A stretch of DNA of 64,000 nt, taken from assembly GCF_039511225.1 (NCBI RefSeq), contig NZ_CP154261.1, forward strand, positions 248,001 to 312,000, given 5' to 3'. Below the pieces are notes generated by a model. The model did not search any database. It saw only the letters and a list, made by a program, of their open reading frames with translations, and had not been told where the DNA came from. Position 1 is the first letter of the stretch. Each line of letters opens with the position of its first letter. Positions 36,661 through 47,100 of this stretch are shown here, in pieces. The stretch is from Sphingobacterium multivorum. Its GTDB lineage: Bacteria > Bacteroidota > Bacteroidia > Sphingobacteriales > Sphingobacteriaceae. The position numbers and the translations under genes were made by a program.

Positions 36661-38601
36661 ATGTATACTGTAAGAAGAATGAAAATACGGGGATTTGCGC
36701 TATTGATATTGTTTTTTCAAATGGCATTGCTATTTGGCCAAAAGCCTATTACGCTGTTGCCCGGTACAGCCGAACATATTTTTAAGACTACAGAAGTATA
36801 CTACCTTGAAGATAGCAGCAACGCCCTGTCGTTTGCAGCAATACGATCACCGGAACAGGCGCAACAATTTAAACCTAATGAGCGATACTATCCCAAAAAT
36901 TTCAACAGATCCTCAACCTATTGGTTTAGGGTGAGAATGTCTTTTGATCAACATATAACCCGCGACCGGATTATTGAATTATTCGATCAAACTGCCGATA
37001 TGGTGGAGGCATTTATCCCGAATGGAGCGGGCGGTTTTGTCCATTATCAGGCCGGCGCTTCGACCGATTTTGAGAATAGGCAATTTATGCACAAGAATTT
37101 TGAATTTCTAATTCCTGCATTGCAGAAAGGTACTTACGAAGCTTATTTTAAGGTGCGATCGCGACAGATGGTCAACGTAATTTTGGTCTATCGTACCCTA
37201 GATCGTTTTGTTCAATATACGCTGACTGAATATTTTACCTTCGGCCTGTTCTATGGGATGATCATTCTGTTTAGTTTCAATAATTTACTCATGTATTTTG
37301 CTGTTAGAGGACGCCAATATCTATATTATGTCCTCTATATATTATGCGTAGGGTTATATGAGATGTCTTCGGACGGTATCGCTTTTCAGTACCTATGGCC
37401 CGAAAATCCTTGGTTCAATCAATACGCAACAGCAGTTTTTGTCTGCTGTGTCAGTGTGTTTGCCTTGTTATTTACGAAATCCCTGCTTCATGTAAAGCAA
37501 AAAGAACCCAAATTAAATCGTTTGTTGGATCTGGTCATTATGTTGAGAATAGCATTCTTTCTCTACTGTTTAGGTTTTAATCAGAACTGGTTTATCTACA
37601 AATTTGTTGAGGTCGTTCCCTTGTCAGTTGCCTTTTTTTCTGGGATATGGTTTTGGAAGAAAAACTATCGTCCAGCCCGGTATTTCGTGCTCGCTTATAC
37701 GTTTCTTTTCCTGGGCTTTGTGTTGAAAGTAGTCTATGTATTGGGCTATGCGCGTTTTATACCCAGTTCGATCGGGCATTATAGCATTACATTTGGTTTT
37801 GTGCTGGAGATGACTTTTCTCTCATTCGCGATTCATGATAAAGTTCGGCTCCTGAAAAGCAAGAAAGAACGGGCACAAAAGAGAGTTATTGAACAGATGC
37901 AGATCAACGAGAAACTCCAGGAGAAGCACAACAGGGACCTCGAACGAAAAGTGCGGGAGCGCACGCTGGAGGTGATGCGGAAATCAAAAGAACTGCTTGA
38001 GAAATCCGAAATTATTAACGATCAGAATCGCGAACTGAAAGAGATGAATAGCCTATTATGGGCTCAGTCAGAAGAAATTGGCCGCATGAACCAGTTGTTG
38101 ACCAAGGATAATAAAAATTTACAGACCAATATTGAACGGATTACCGATGATCGGGTGCTTTCCAAGGAAATGAATTTTGAAGAATTTGGGGTAAAATATC
38201 CGGATAAGGAGACCTGTTATAAGGTTTTGTCCGATTTGAAATGGAAAAAAGAATATCGTTGTATAAAGTGTGGTTACGATAACTATTGCGCTGGTAAAAC
38301 ACCCTATAGCCGAAGATGCACCAAGTGTACCTATGAAGAATCTGTGTTGAACAATACGATTTTTGAAAACGTCCGTATTCCAATTAATAAAGCTTTTTAT
38401 CTGGTTTATCTCGTCCATTTCCATCAGGGTGACATCTCTTCCTATAAGCTTTCGCAGAAATTGGGTATTCGGCAGAGTACCTGTTGGAATTATGCCAGCA
38501 AGGTAAAAGACATCTTGACAACAAGCGGTAAAAAACATAAAAAAAATGAAAAATCAGGTTGGACAAGATTGGTGCTGCAGGCACTGGACCGACCAACATA
38601 A
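36661..38601 (+). CDS. 7TMR-DISM receptor fused to IS1595-type zinc ribbon and HTH
   Basis: Probable membrane-bound one-component regulator (646 residues). A signal peptide (ends LLFGQ) is followed by a 7TMR-DISMED2-like extracellular beta-sandwich (30-165; STYWFRVRMSF), seven membrane helices of 7TMR-DISM type (about 180-395), and a long coiled coil (395-500). The last 130 residues match the N-terminal module of IS1595 transposases: FGVKYPDKETCYKVLSDLKW, a zinc ribbon C534-x2-C537...C553-x2-C556, NNTIFENVRIPINKAFYLVY, and the helix-turn-helix SSYKLSQKLGIRQSTCWNYA. There is no DDE transposase domain. The ATG at 36661 or 36679 could start it. The gene follows a SusCD pair and its stop abuts the GH2 ATG with no spacer, so it very likely controls this locus. 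How a membrane-tethered DNA-binding domain would work is not known. Confidence 0.85.
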   Translation: MYTVRRMKIRGFALLILFFQMALLFGQKPITLLPGTAEHIFKTTEVYYLEDSSNALSFAAIRSPEQAQQFKPNERYYPKNFNRSSTYWFRVRMSFDQHITRDRIIELFDQTADMVEAFIPNGAGGFVHYQAGASTDFENRQFMHKNFEFLIPALQKGTYEAYFKVRSRQMVNVILVYRTLDRFVQYTLTEYFTFGLFYGMIILFSFNNLLMYFAVRGRQYLYYVLYILCVGLYEMSSDGIAFQYLWPENPWFNQYATAVFVCCVSVFALLFTKSLLHVKQKEPKLNRLLDLVIMLRIAFFLYCLGFNQNWFIYKFVEVVPLSVAFFSGIWFWKKNYRPARYFVLAYTFLFLGFVLKVVYVLGYARFIPSSIGHYSITFGFVLEMTFLSFAIHDKVRLLKSKKERAQKRVIEQMQINEKLQEKHNRDLERKVRERTLEVMRKSKELLEKSEIINDQNRELKEMNSLLWAQSEEIGRMNQLLTKDNKNLQTNIERITDDRVLSKEMNFEEFGVKYPDKETCYKVLSDLKWKKEYRCIKCGYDNYCAGKTPYSRRCTKCTYEESVLNNTIFENVRIPINKAFYLVYLVHFHQGDISSYKLSQKLGIRQSTCWNYASKVKDILTTSGKKHKKNEKSGWTRLVLQALDRPT

Positions 38602-41340
38602 ATGCGATACATGAATATTATATTTAAACAACTTATCAACCTATGCGCTATAGGCTGTCTATTTTTCTCTTGGAGCTTACATGCGCAAACGGTACTGGAT
38701 GGAAGAGTTTCAGTTGATTTCTCGTCAAACTGGAAATTCAGGAAAGACGATGATTCCCTGGACCGGATAGCGAAGCAAAAGCAACAAACCGTGAACCTTC
38801 CGCACAGCTGGAATATTGCTGATGTCATGGATGATACACCGGGCTACTATCGCGGTGCCACGCAATACCAAAATACCTTACGTTGGAAAACGACCTGGCA
38901 AAATAAACGAATTGTACTTCATGTGGGGGCAGCCAACCAGGAAGCACTAATATTGGTCAATGGAAAGGAAGTAAAAGCCCATCGTGGGGGCTATACGGCT
39001 TTCAATGCAGATATTACGGATTATTTGCACCGAAACGAAAATGCACGAAATACCATCGCTATTCAAGTCAACAACCGCTTCAACCAAGATATTGCCCCTT
39101 TAAGTGGCGATTTTACATTTTTTGGTGGTATATACCGAAAGGTGTCTTTGCTCTTGTTGGATCAGATCCATTTTGCTGATCCGGAGTACGGAAGTAGTGG
39201 TTTGCGCGTAAATGCAAAGATTGACTCACGAGAAAATGCGACGATTAATCTTGATGCAGCTATTCAGAATGCTTCAACATTACAACAAGCGGTTTTGATT
39301 GAAACTACGCTTGTTGATGCCGAGGGGATGACGGTAAAAAAAGTACAGCGGAAAGAAAAGCTGAAACCCCATTCACACAGCAATTTCCAACTGAACATGG
39401 TTCAAATTGAGCAGCCAAAATTGTGGTCGCCAGAGCTGCCGTACTTGTATCGTTTGATAACGCGGATTTATGATTCCAAGGGCCGGCAGCTGGACCGCCT
39501 GGATAACTCCGTTGGCTTCCGCTGGTTTTCGTTCGATCCCCAGAAAGGCTTTTTTTTAAACGGGAAACCACTGAAACTAATCGGTGCAAGTCGGCATCAG
39601 GATTTTAAAGGGATGGGCAATGCTGTTCCCGATAGCCTGCAAGTACAGGATCTTGTGAAGTTAAAAGCAATGGGCGGAAACTTCTTGCGAGTAGCACATT
39701 ATCCGCAGGATCCTGCCGTGCTGAAAGCCTGTGACAGTTTGGGGCTGTTGGCATCGGTAGAAATTCCACTTGTGAATGAGATTTCAGAAAGTCCTGCTTT
39801 TGCCGATCACAGCTTTCAGATGCAGAAAGAGATGATCAGGCAATATTTTAACCATCCAAGCATTATTATCTGGGGCTATATGAATGAAATCTTTCTTCGG
39901 CCCCATTTTCCAAAAGATAAAGACCGTCAGGAAAAATATTTTAAATCGGTGGTTTCATTGGCCCAGCAATTGGAAACACTCACCCGTAACGAAGATTCAA
40001 CCCGCTATACCATGATTGCCAACCATGGCAATTTTGAGCTCTATCATCGGACAGGACTGACCAAAATCCCGATGCTTGTGGGCTGGAACTTGTATCCGGG
40101 CTGGTACGGAGGTAAAATTGCTGATTTTGGGAGACAGCTAGAGCATATTCATCAGCAGCTGCCCGGCAAGCCGCTCCTGGTTACCGAATATGGAGCAGAT
40201 GCCGATTATCGCATACTTGCCGATAAACCGATACGTTTTGATAAAAGTGTGGAGTACGCAGTGCTATATCACCAGGGCTATCTCAACGAATTAATCAAGA
40301 AGCCCTTTGTCGCTGGTGGAGTGGCCTGGAATCTATCCGATTTTAATTCTGAAACCCGCGAAGAAAGTATGCCGCACATCAATACCAAAGGTCTGTTGAC
40401 TTGGGATAGGAAAGAAAAAAACACCTATTTCCTTTATCAGGCTTATCTAAGGCCCGAGCCTTTTATTAAGATAGGTGTCACACATGGGAAAAAATGGGGC
40501 GTGCGGACTGATGCTGACTCTGCCTTGCTAGGCTCCGGATGGCTGCGGCTACCCATATTCAGTAATGCTGATTCCGTGGAGCTCCTGCTGGATGGTGTGT
40601 CGTTGGGCGTAAGAAAGCCTGTGGATCGGATGGTCATATGGCCTGTGAGCCTAAGTCGTGGCTCACATACTGTGAAATCCCTGGCTTTCCATAACGGAAA
40701 ATTAAGCGGTATGGATGAATCAATGTTGGATTGTGAGGTATTGCCCTATGATCTGAAGAGGGATAAGGAATGGCAGGAACTCCGCATCAATGTTGGTGAC
40801 AATCGGGAATACATTGACTCGTTAGGAAACCGGTGGTTCCCAGATCAGCCCTATGAAAGAGGCAGCTGGGGGTATGTTAAAGGCGAAAAGTATCGTCTGA
40901 AAAATACAGGGCGGGAAAACCTGGGGACCGATGTAAATATTAGAGGTACGGGGGATGATCCGCTCTTCCAAACACAATTGCAGGGACTGGAATCTTACCG
41001 ATTTGATCTGCCTAATGGCGATTACGAGATCGAATTGTTCTTTGCCGAATTGGACGGTCCGAATGATAAGGAGAATCTCTTGTATGATCTCGAGCAACGG
41101 GAGAAGAAACAGGATCAAAAGGGGATAGATCGCGTTTTTGACATCCGTATTGGCGACCGTGCTCTTGCTACCGATGTCAATGTCCGGCGTGAAGTCGGGG
41201 CATTTAGGGTGCTTCGTCGAAAATTTCCACTGAACGTGAACGACGAAGGCAACTTGGCGATTTCTTTTATTCGTAAGAAAGGTGAGCCGATGCTAAATGC
41301 GATCCGATTAAAAAAGATAAACCAGTCAGTCAACCCATAA
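38602..41340 (+). CDS. GH2-family glycoside hydrolase with malectin-like C-terminus
   Basis: Exported enzyme (912 residues) of glycoside hydrolase family 2 (beta-galactosidase, beta-glucuronidase, beta-mannosidase and related). Signal peptide ends SLHAQ; the start may be M1 or M4. A sugar-binding jelly-roll domain (about 35-190; LPHSWNIADVMDDTPGYYRG) and an Ig-like domain lead to the TIM barrel. The acid/base is E429 in IWGYMNEIF and the nucleophile E529 in LLVTEYGAD. Residues 690-905 form a malectin-like domain (RINVGDNREYIDSLGNRWFP; FDLPNGDYEIELFFAEL). That combination is seen in Bacteroidota GH2s acting on complex glycans, but the exact sugar cannot be read. It is directly adjacent to the 7TMR regulator and three bases before the next gene. 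Confidence 0.9.
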   Translation: MRYMNIIFKQLINLCAIGCLFFSWSLHAQTVLDGRVSVDFSSNWKFRKDDDSLDRIAKQKQQTVNLPHSWNIADVMDDTPGYYRGATQYQNTLRWKTTWQNKRIVLHVGAANQEALILVNGKEVKAHRGGYTAFNADITDYLHRNENARNTIAIQVNNRFNQDIAPLSGDFTFFGGIYRKVSLLLLDQIHFADPEYGSSGLRVNAKIDSRENATINLDAAIQNASTLQQAVLIETTLVDAEGMTVKKVQRKEKLKPHSHSNFQLNMVQIEQPKLWSPELPYLYRLITRIYDSKGRQLDRLDNSVGFRWFSFDPQKGFFLNGKPLKLIGASRHQDFKGMGNAVPDSLQVQDLVKLKAMGGNFLRVAHYPQDPAVLKACDSLGLLASVEIPLVNEISESPAFADHSFQMQKEMIRQYFNHPSIIIWGYMNEIFLRPHFPKDKDRQEKYFKSVVSLAQQLETLTRNEDSTRYTMIANHGNFELYHRTGLTKIPMLVGWNLYPGWYGGKIADFGRQLEHIHQQLPGKPLLVTEYGADADYRILADKPIRFDKSVEYAVLYHQGYLNELIKKPFVAGGVAWNLSDFNSETREESMPHINTKGLLTWDRKEKNTYFLYQAYLRPEPFIKIGVTHGKKWGVRTDADSALLGSGWLRLPIFSNADSVELLLDGVSLGVRKPVDRMVIWPVSLSRGSHTVKSLAFHNGKLSGMDESMLDCEVLPYDLKRDKEWQELRINVGDNREYIDSLGNRWFPDQPYERGSWGYVKGEKYRLKNTGRENLGTDVNIRGTGDDPLFQTQLQGLESYRFDLPNGDYEIELFFAELDGPNDKENLLYDLEQREKKQDQKGIDRVFDIRIGDRALATDVNVRREVGAFRVLRRKFPLNVNDEGNLAISFIRKKGEPMLNAIRLKKINQSVNP

Positions 41341-41343
41341 AAA

Positions 41344-43569
41344 ATGAAATTTATGCAGCCATTTAGAAACTATATTAAGCCTGTTGTAGCGGTGTTGATG
41401 ATACAGCCTGCTCTTGCAAAAACAAGCGCTAATCTAAGTAAAGCAACCTATGCCGGGGAGCATAGAACTACAGTAACTGCCGTCGCGGCACATGAGCCTG
41501 ATCCACGTGAACTCGCGGAAAGTCCAAATAGCCTAGGTGAAATAGCTGCGGCGAAAGGCAGGTCGCAAGCCGCTGCTGTGAAAGATAAATCCCAAGCAGG
41601 CAGTCCAGAAGTCTTCATGCAAAAGGGACGAATAGGCCTTAACTTCAGTAAACGGCTGATCGATAAGAAGATGAAAGGGCCCTTTCTGATCCGACGGAGC
41701 CTGGGCAGGCTGGGCGATTATCAAACTATTGCCAAAGTCACGCAGACCAAATTTATGGATCAAGTGCTTGAAGGTAGTCCATACGACTACTATTATGAAA
41801 TCCAGACGGTAAAAGGAGAGTTTGTTGCACGCTTGAGTTTGGAACTCCAGCTTTTTGGTGAAAATACGTTGATTTATAGTCCAGCAGATCATCAGCATCG
41901 TGTCGGCAGAGAAGTCAATCAGCTCCATGAGCAGATGTTCGGACAGGAATTCAGTCCCAATCGTTATGCCATACTTTTCAAGTCGGGGGACTACAAGTCG
42001 GCAGGACTATTGAAAATACCTTTTTATGTGCAGATTGCTGGATTGGGCAAAGTGCCTTATGACGTTGCGGTTTCAAATATACATACGCCGCCTCATCTTG
42101 CCGATGGGAATGGGACATGTACATTCTGGCGTGCTGCCGAAAATCTTTCTGTTATTGGTCCCGAGAGCTACGAGGAAGAGCAAACATTTAAATGGGCGGT
42201 TTCCCAAGCGGCCCCGCTACGTCGTATTTATTCCACACGAGTGGTGCGCAATCAATGGGCAAATGGATGGGTTAGTGGAGGTTATACTGCAGACTGTTAT
42301 TTTGAAGCAGCAGCAGGGTCCAAAAATCAGCAGCAGTGGTATACACGAAACTCATTTCTTAACAAAGGAAGAGGGAAGTTTGAAGAAATTAAATACAACT
42401 ATTGCTTTCAGGGAGTCGATTTTGGACCTTCTGTCGATAAAAATAGCTATCAAAATAATTGGGCAGCAGGAGGCAATGTGACCGTGATTCCAACAACACC
42501 TATAATTCGCGAGAAGCCTTTTTTATTTTTTGACGAGGATGGGCGTTATAAGGTTTTTCGTCCTGCATTACAATATAATCATAAAGGTGTATCCTATACG
42601 CGGAACAATATGGGTGCGGGAGATATTATTGATGTGGAGAAGGATTTTTATGTTGTTAAGCCCGGCGATTCAGCAGCGGAAATGAACCGACAGTTGCGGC
42701 GCGGCAAGCATTTGCTGATTACGCCGGGGATGTATGAGTTATCCGAACCCCTTCATGTCAGCAAGGCCAATACCATCATACTTGGACTTGGGTTGGCTAC
42801 CTTGATACCTGGTTCAGCAAATCCGCATACGGCAATTGATGTTGATGATGTCGCGGGTGTTACTGTTGCTTCATTGATGTTTGATGCACATTATAGCTCC
42901 CATAGTTTGATCCAGGTGGGTCAGAAAAAGAGCGGGATAAGACATGACAGTAACCCAACCCTGTTGGCGGATCTATTTCTGCGTATTGGCGGATTTCGGG
43001 CCGACAAAGTTCATGTCGATCAATCGGTTATTATCAATAGTAATGATGTGATCGGTGATCACTTTTGGATATGGCGTGCCGATCATGGGGTGAAGGGCAG
43101 TGTTGGCTGGGATATCAATACGACACGCAATGGGTTGGTGGTCAATGGAGACTATATGACCATGTATGCCTTGTTCAATGAACATTTTCAGGAATATCAA
43201 ACCTATTGGACTGGTAATTATGGCCGTACTTATTTCTTTCAATGTGAAAGCCCCTATGATGCACCAAATCAGGCAGCATACCGAAGCGAAAATGGGACAC
43301 GCGATGGGTTTGCGGCTTATAAGGTCGCCGATACGGTGCAGCAACATGAAGCCTATGCATTTGGAATATATGATGTGCTGGTCAATCCGATACGCATCGA
43401 AAGTTCGGTGGAAGTTCCGGTAAAACCCGGTGTAAGGCTCAAACATATCTGCAACAACAGCTTATCCAATGGTCCCAATCGTGGCTACGGCTATGTGATC
43501 AATCAAGTTGGAAAAAGTACGTACAATACTTTTCGGGATAACCGGACGTATGTGGTGGAGTTTCCTTGA
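41344..43569 (+). CDS. Secreted beta-helix protein (GH55-like or carbohydrate-active)
   Basis: Exported protein (741 residues), signal peptide ending QPALA. Residues 30-90 are a low-complexity Ala/Lys/Ser linker. About 95-190 form a beta-sandwich; 190-360 is an Asn/Trp/Tyr-rich unit (TCTFWRAAENLSVIGPESYE); from 440 onward it has the regular strand pattern of a parallel beta-helix, with LLITPGMYELSEPLHVSKAN and IILGLGLATLIPGSANPHTA, followed by VDQSVIINSNDVIGDHFWIW. Similar proteins are often labelled adenylyl cyclase or coagulation factor 5/8 in automatic annotation; I believe it is a GH55-related or lyase-like carbohydrate enzyme. Catalytic residues were not identified. It is the last gene of the locus before a terminator. 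Confidence 0.6.
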   Translation: MKFMQPFRNYIKPVVAVLMIQPALAKTSANLSKATYAGEHRTTVTAVAAHEPDPRELAESPNSLGEIAAAKGRSQAAAVKDKSQAGSPEVFMQKGRIGLNFSKRLIDKKMKGPFLIRRSLGRLGDYQTIAKVTQTKFMDQVLEGSPYDYYYEIQTVKGEFVARLSLELQLFGENTLIYSPADHQHRVGREVNQLHEQMFGQEFSPNRYAILFKSGDYKSAGLLKIPFYVQIAGLGKVPYDVAVSNIHTPPHLADGNGTCTFWRAAENLSVIGPESYEEEQTFKWAVSQAAPLRRIYSTRVVRNQWANGWVSGGYTADCYFEAAAGSKNQQQWYTRNSFLNKGRGKFEEIKYNYCFQGVDFGPSVDKNSYQNNWAAGGNVTVIPTTPIIREKPFLFFDEDGRYKVFRPALQYNHKGVSYTRNNMGAGDIIDVEKDFYVVKPGDSAAEMNRQLRRGKHLLITPGMYELSEPLHVSKANTIILGLGLATLIPGSANPHTAIDVDDVAGVTVASLMFDAHYSSHSLIQVGQKKSGIRHDSNPTLLADLFLRIGGFRADKVHVDQSVIINSNDVIGDHFWIWRADHGVKGSVGWDINTTRNGLVVNGDYMTMYALFNEHFQEYQTYWTGNYGRTYFFQCESPYDAPNQAAYRSENGTRDGFAAYKVADTVQQHEAYAFGIYDVLVNPIRIESSVEVPVKPGVRLKHICNNSLSNGPNRGYGYVINQVGKSTYNTFRDNRTYVVEFP

Positions 43570-43597
43570 TGAGCAGTTTTCCAATCAACTTGTTGTT

Positions 43598-43636
43598 CTA
43601 AAAATAGCGCTTACGATAGGATGGCGCTATTTTTAG
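43598..43636 (+). terminator. Rho-independent terminator
   Basis: CTAAAAATAGCGC pairs perfectly with GCGCTATTTTTAG around a 13-base loop; it ends the GH2/beta-helix operon. Confidence 0.85.
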
Positions 43637-44132
43637 TTTAATAAGCCTTTTTCTTTTTCTTGTGGATACTTCTTTGATAACGAAATCGCCTAACGGAAGA
43701 TAAAAACCTAATTTGACCTCTTAGCTAATAGACGTTCTGTTTTATATTAGTTGTATTAATTAAGTCATCGAAAAGTTCGTAGAATTTTAGATTGTATTGA
43801 TTAAATTTTAAAATGACCGAGTATGTAAAGTGAATAGTTTTAATTAACTAATAGGGTATTTCGACGTGACTTAGAATTGTTTGCTGTTTGTTAATATTTG
43901 TGAAGCATTTTTACAGCGTTCATCTTGAGATGACGTTTGAATAACCCTAGTTTAATCTGTTGATACAAATTCAGCGTTTTGTGAAATTTACTCAAACGAT
44001 TGCGTAAAAGTAGCGCAATCGTTTGATTGTGTTATTCTGAAATTTAATATTCTAATAGTTATTTATTTGTCCCTTCTTTTTTGTGACATCAGGATTTTTG
44101 ATCTACCTTCACTTCACTAACACTAAATTAAT
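43637..44132. other. Long AT-rich leader region of SusCD module 1
   Basis: No gene is visible. The notable element is the pair of LacI-type sites near 44000. Roughly 105 bases lie between the second site and the SusC ATG; they include TTTATTTG (44062-44069), a partial -7 box. Confidence 0.4.
43992..44026. promoter_or_regulatory. Paired LacI-type operator sequences upstream of SusCD module 1
   Basis: TCAAACGATTGCG (43992-44004) and its exact inverse CGCAATCGTTTGA (44014-44026). Each contains a dyad centred on CG, of the form [TG]CAA[AT]C-G[AT]TT[GT], typical of LacI/GalR-family operators; the centres are 23 bases apart. Together they can also form a 13-base hairpin with a 9-base loop, but no T-run follows. 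Similar paired sites precede module 2. Confidence 0.55.
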
Positions 44133-47100
44133 ATGAAGAGAATTCTACCTATTATTATTCTCGTGGTGATGTCCTATTTTCATGTTTTCGGCCAAACAAT
44201 CCCTGTGGAAGGGACTGTTCGAGATGCAAAGGGGCAGCCGCTGGCGGGCATGACCGTCACAGAACGAGGAACAGCGAATCAAGCGTCGACAAATCAGCAA
44301 GGTTCATTCACTTTGGCTGTAAAGAGCCTTCCCGTAACATTGGTTTTTTCTGGTGTCGGCTTTAAAAGACAGGAGGTCCATGTGACAACAAAACAGGCTA
44401 CAGCTGTGATCCTTCAAAGCGATGCTTCATCTTTGGATGAAGTTGTGGTTGTCGGGTACCAGAGACAGTCTGTTAAGAAAACGACCAGTGCGGTTCAAGT
44501 TATTTCGGGGAAAACCATTCAAGATCTTCCTGCGCCGAGTTTTGAGAGTTTGCTGCAAGGAAGGGTCGCGGGGGTTAATATCCAAAACTTTACAGGGGAG
44601 CCGGGAGCTCGGAATACCTTTACTATTCGTGGTAATACGACAATATCTCCAGATCTAAACTCAGAAGTCGATTTGGCTAATACGATGAGTTCCCCATTGT
44701 ACATTATTGACGGAATGCCTTTGTCGATTACCGACTTGGCAAGCTCAACAGCTACTGGAACAAATTATATCGCCGGCATCAATATCAATGATATCGAAAG
44801 TATTGTTGTACAAAAAGATGCGTCTGCGACAGCGGTTTGGGGTTCGCGTGGAGCAAATGGTGTCATTGTAATTAAAACTAAGACCGGAAACGTGGGTAAG
44901 CCGCAAGTGCGTGTTTCGTATTATAAGGGTGTAACAGAAAGGCCACAATTACAAAGGACACTTGGAGGAGCAGCTGAAAGAAGAGCAAAAATGGGTATTA
45001 TATCCCAATATGCTAGTTGGGCGCAAATGGGTGGCATTACCCAACCATTGACTGACAGTTTAAATAACAGCTATAATAATGCAACAGATTGGCAAGACCT
45101 ATTTTATACCACTGGAAATATTGATAATGCGGATGCTAGTATTTCTGGTGGCAACGAAGGGGTAAACTATCGTTTGTCCGGAGGATACTATAATGAAGAT
45201 GGTGTGGTTCGAAATACGGGCTTTAAACGCTACTCATTACGAGGGAACTTTGGTTTTAAATTGGCGCCTATTATACGCTCAGATTTTATGTTTTCAACGG
45301 CACGTATCAATAGGAAACGCGGTCTTGGACGCGGAATTGATGAGGTAGTGCCGGTCAATCAAGGAGAAATGCCGTCTTCTTTTGTTGGATTGGCCAAAGC
45401 AGATTATGATTTCTACTATGGTCAATATGATAAGTTGAAAGACGACAACCAAACTGATAACATCAATCTGTTCTCAAAGACTTATGTAGATATTATCAAG
45501 GGATTGCAATATTCACTAGAGGCTTCTGCACAGATTAATCTTGATTCTCGGGATCAATTTCAGCCTAAAGAGCTGAATAATGGAGTTTCTTTTGCAGAAT
45601 CTAATAATAGAAATGCCTACACTTACAATCTTGCGAACGTATTGAATTATGCGCGTACATTTCAAGATAAACATAGTATTGCAATTACAGCAATGCAGTC
45701 TTTTCAATATGACAAACAAAAGTCTGCTTATTTATTGGGCTACAATATTCCAACGGATGATATTAAGGTGATTCAGGGGGTGGCAGCGAGAGACCTTCGT
45801 GGTAGTACGGATTTTAAAGAAGCTGGTTTGTTATCTTACATGGGTCAGTTTTCATATGACTATAAATCAAAGTATATTTTTAATGCTTCATGGCGTGCGG
45901 ATGCTTCTTCACGTTTCGGAAAGGATACTAAATGGGGATATTTTCCAGCGCTCTCTGGAGCTTGGGTTGTCTCAGATGAAGCTTTCATGAGTAAATTCAA
46001 GTGGGTGGACTTGTTTAAATTACGTGGAAGCTGGGGTAAATCGGGCGTATTGCCATCCGATTTCTACGCACCTTACAACGTATGGGAACTTTCTTCCAAT
46101 GCCTATGACGGAACGACATTTGCAGTCCCTTCTTTTAGAAAGCCATTGACATTAACAAACTTGACTTGGAATAAATCCGAACAGACAAATATTGGTTTTG
46201 ATTTGTTTACATTCAATAACAGGTTGAATATAACTTTTGATACGTATCGGAAGATTACAAAAGATCCGATTATGTCATTTCCATTTCCGTATTACACCGG
46301 ATATACAAATCTTTCCTATAACGTTCCCATGACGATTTATAATGAAGGATTTGATTTGACGATCGCGACCCGTAATTTATCCAAGACGAGTGCCTTGCAA
46401 TGGAACACCAATTTAAATGTCACTTATAACAGAAATAGAATTGGGGCTTTGCCTTATGGTAACCGTAGTTTCTATGCTGATTCTAGAGGTTGGAACGAGC
46501 AACTCTTGTATCGCGTGGGCAGTCCAATTTATCAGTGGGCTCAAATGATTTATCAAGGCGTGTATAGTCATCAAGATCAAATTCCTGGAAATCCAATTAC
46601 TGGAAGACCATTGACCTATTTTAAAGGAAATAATCCTGTAAAACCAGGTTATCCAAATTGGCTAGATGTCAATAATGATTGGGATGTATGGAGCGATGAA
46701 GATAAGGGAGCTGCAGATGGTGATTTGGTTCCAACAGGTAATCCTAACCCAAAATTTACTGGAGGCTTGTATAACGAGTTTACTTATAAAAACTTTTCTT
46801 TCAGTATTCTAAATACATTTACTATTGGCCGTGATATTATCAATACGTTGAAAAGTAATCAATTCAATTCAATCGGTTCTAATATTTATAATTTCACAAA
46901 TAATCGTTTGCCGGATTTGGAAGGGATTGATTACTGGACGCCAGAAAAAGCCAAAGATCCGAATTATCAAGCTGGTTTTCCATCAATTGCTCCATTTGGT
47001 GGCTATTTTTACCAATTTCTGCCATTCAGCACGATGTTTAATGAAAATGGAAGCTATTTCAAAATTAAGACTATTACGCTGGGATATCTTGTTCCGCGAG

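Noticed and set aside
38161..38601. Remnant of an inserted IS1595 element
   Set aside because: The transposase-like part is in frame with an intact receptor and coiled coil, has all four Cys and a helix-turn-helix, and I see no terminal inverted repeats, target duplication or DDE part; a domain fusion fits better.
42026..42481. 151-codon + frame inside the beta-helix gene
   Set aside because: Out-of-frame shadow of a gene with signal peptide and clear codon pattern; product shows no domain.
43992..44026. Rho-independent terminator
   Set aside because: The stem is strong but has no T-run, a true terminator is already present at 43598-43636, and the arms match LacI-type sites seen again before module 2.
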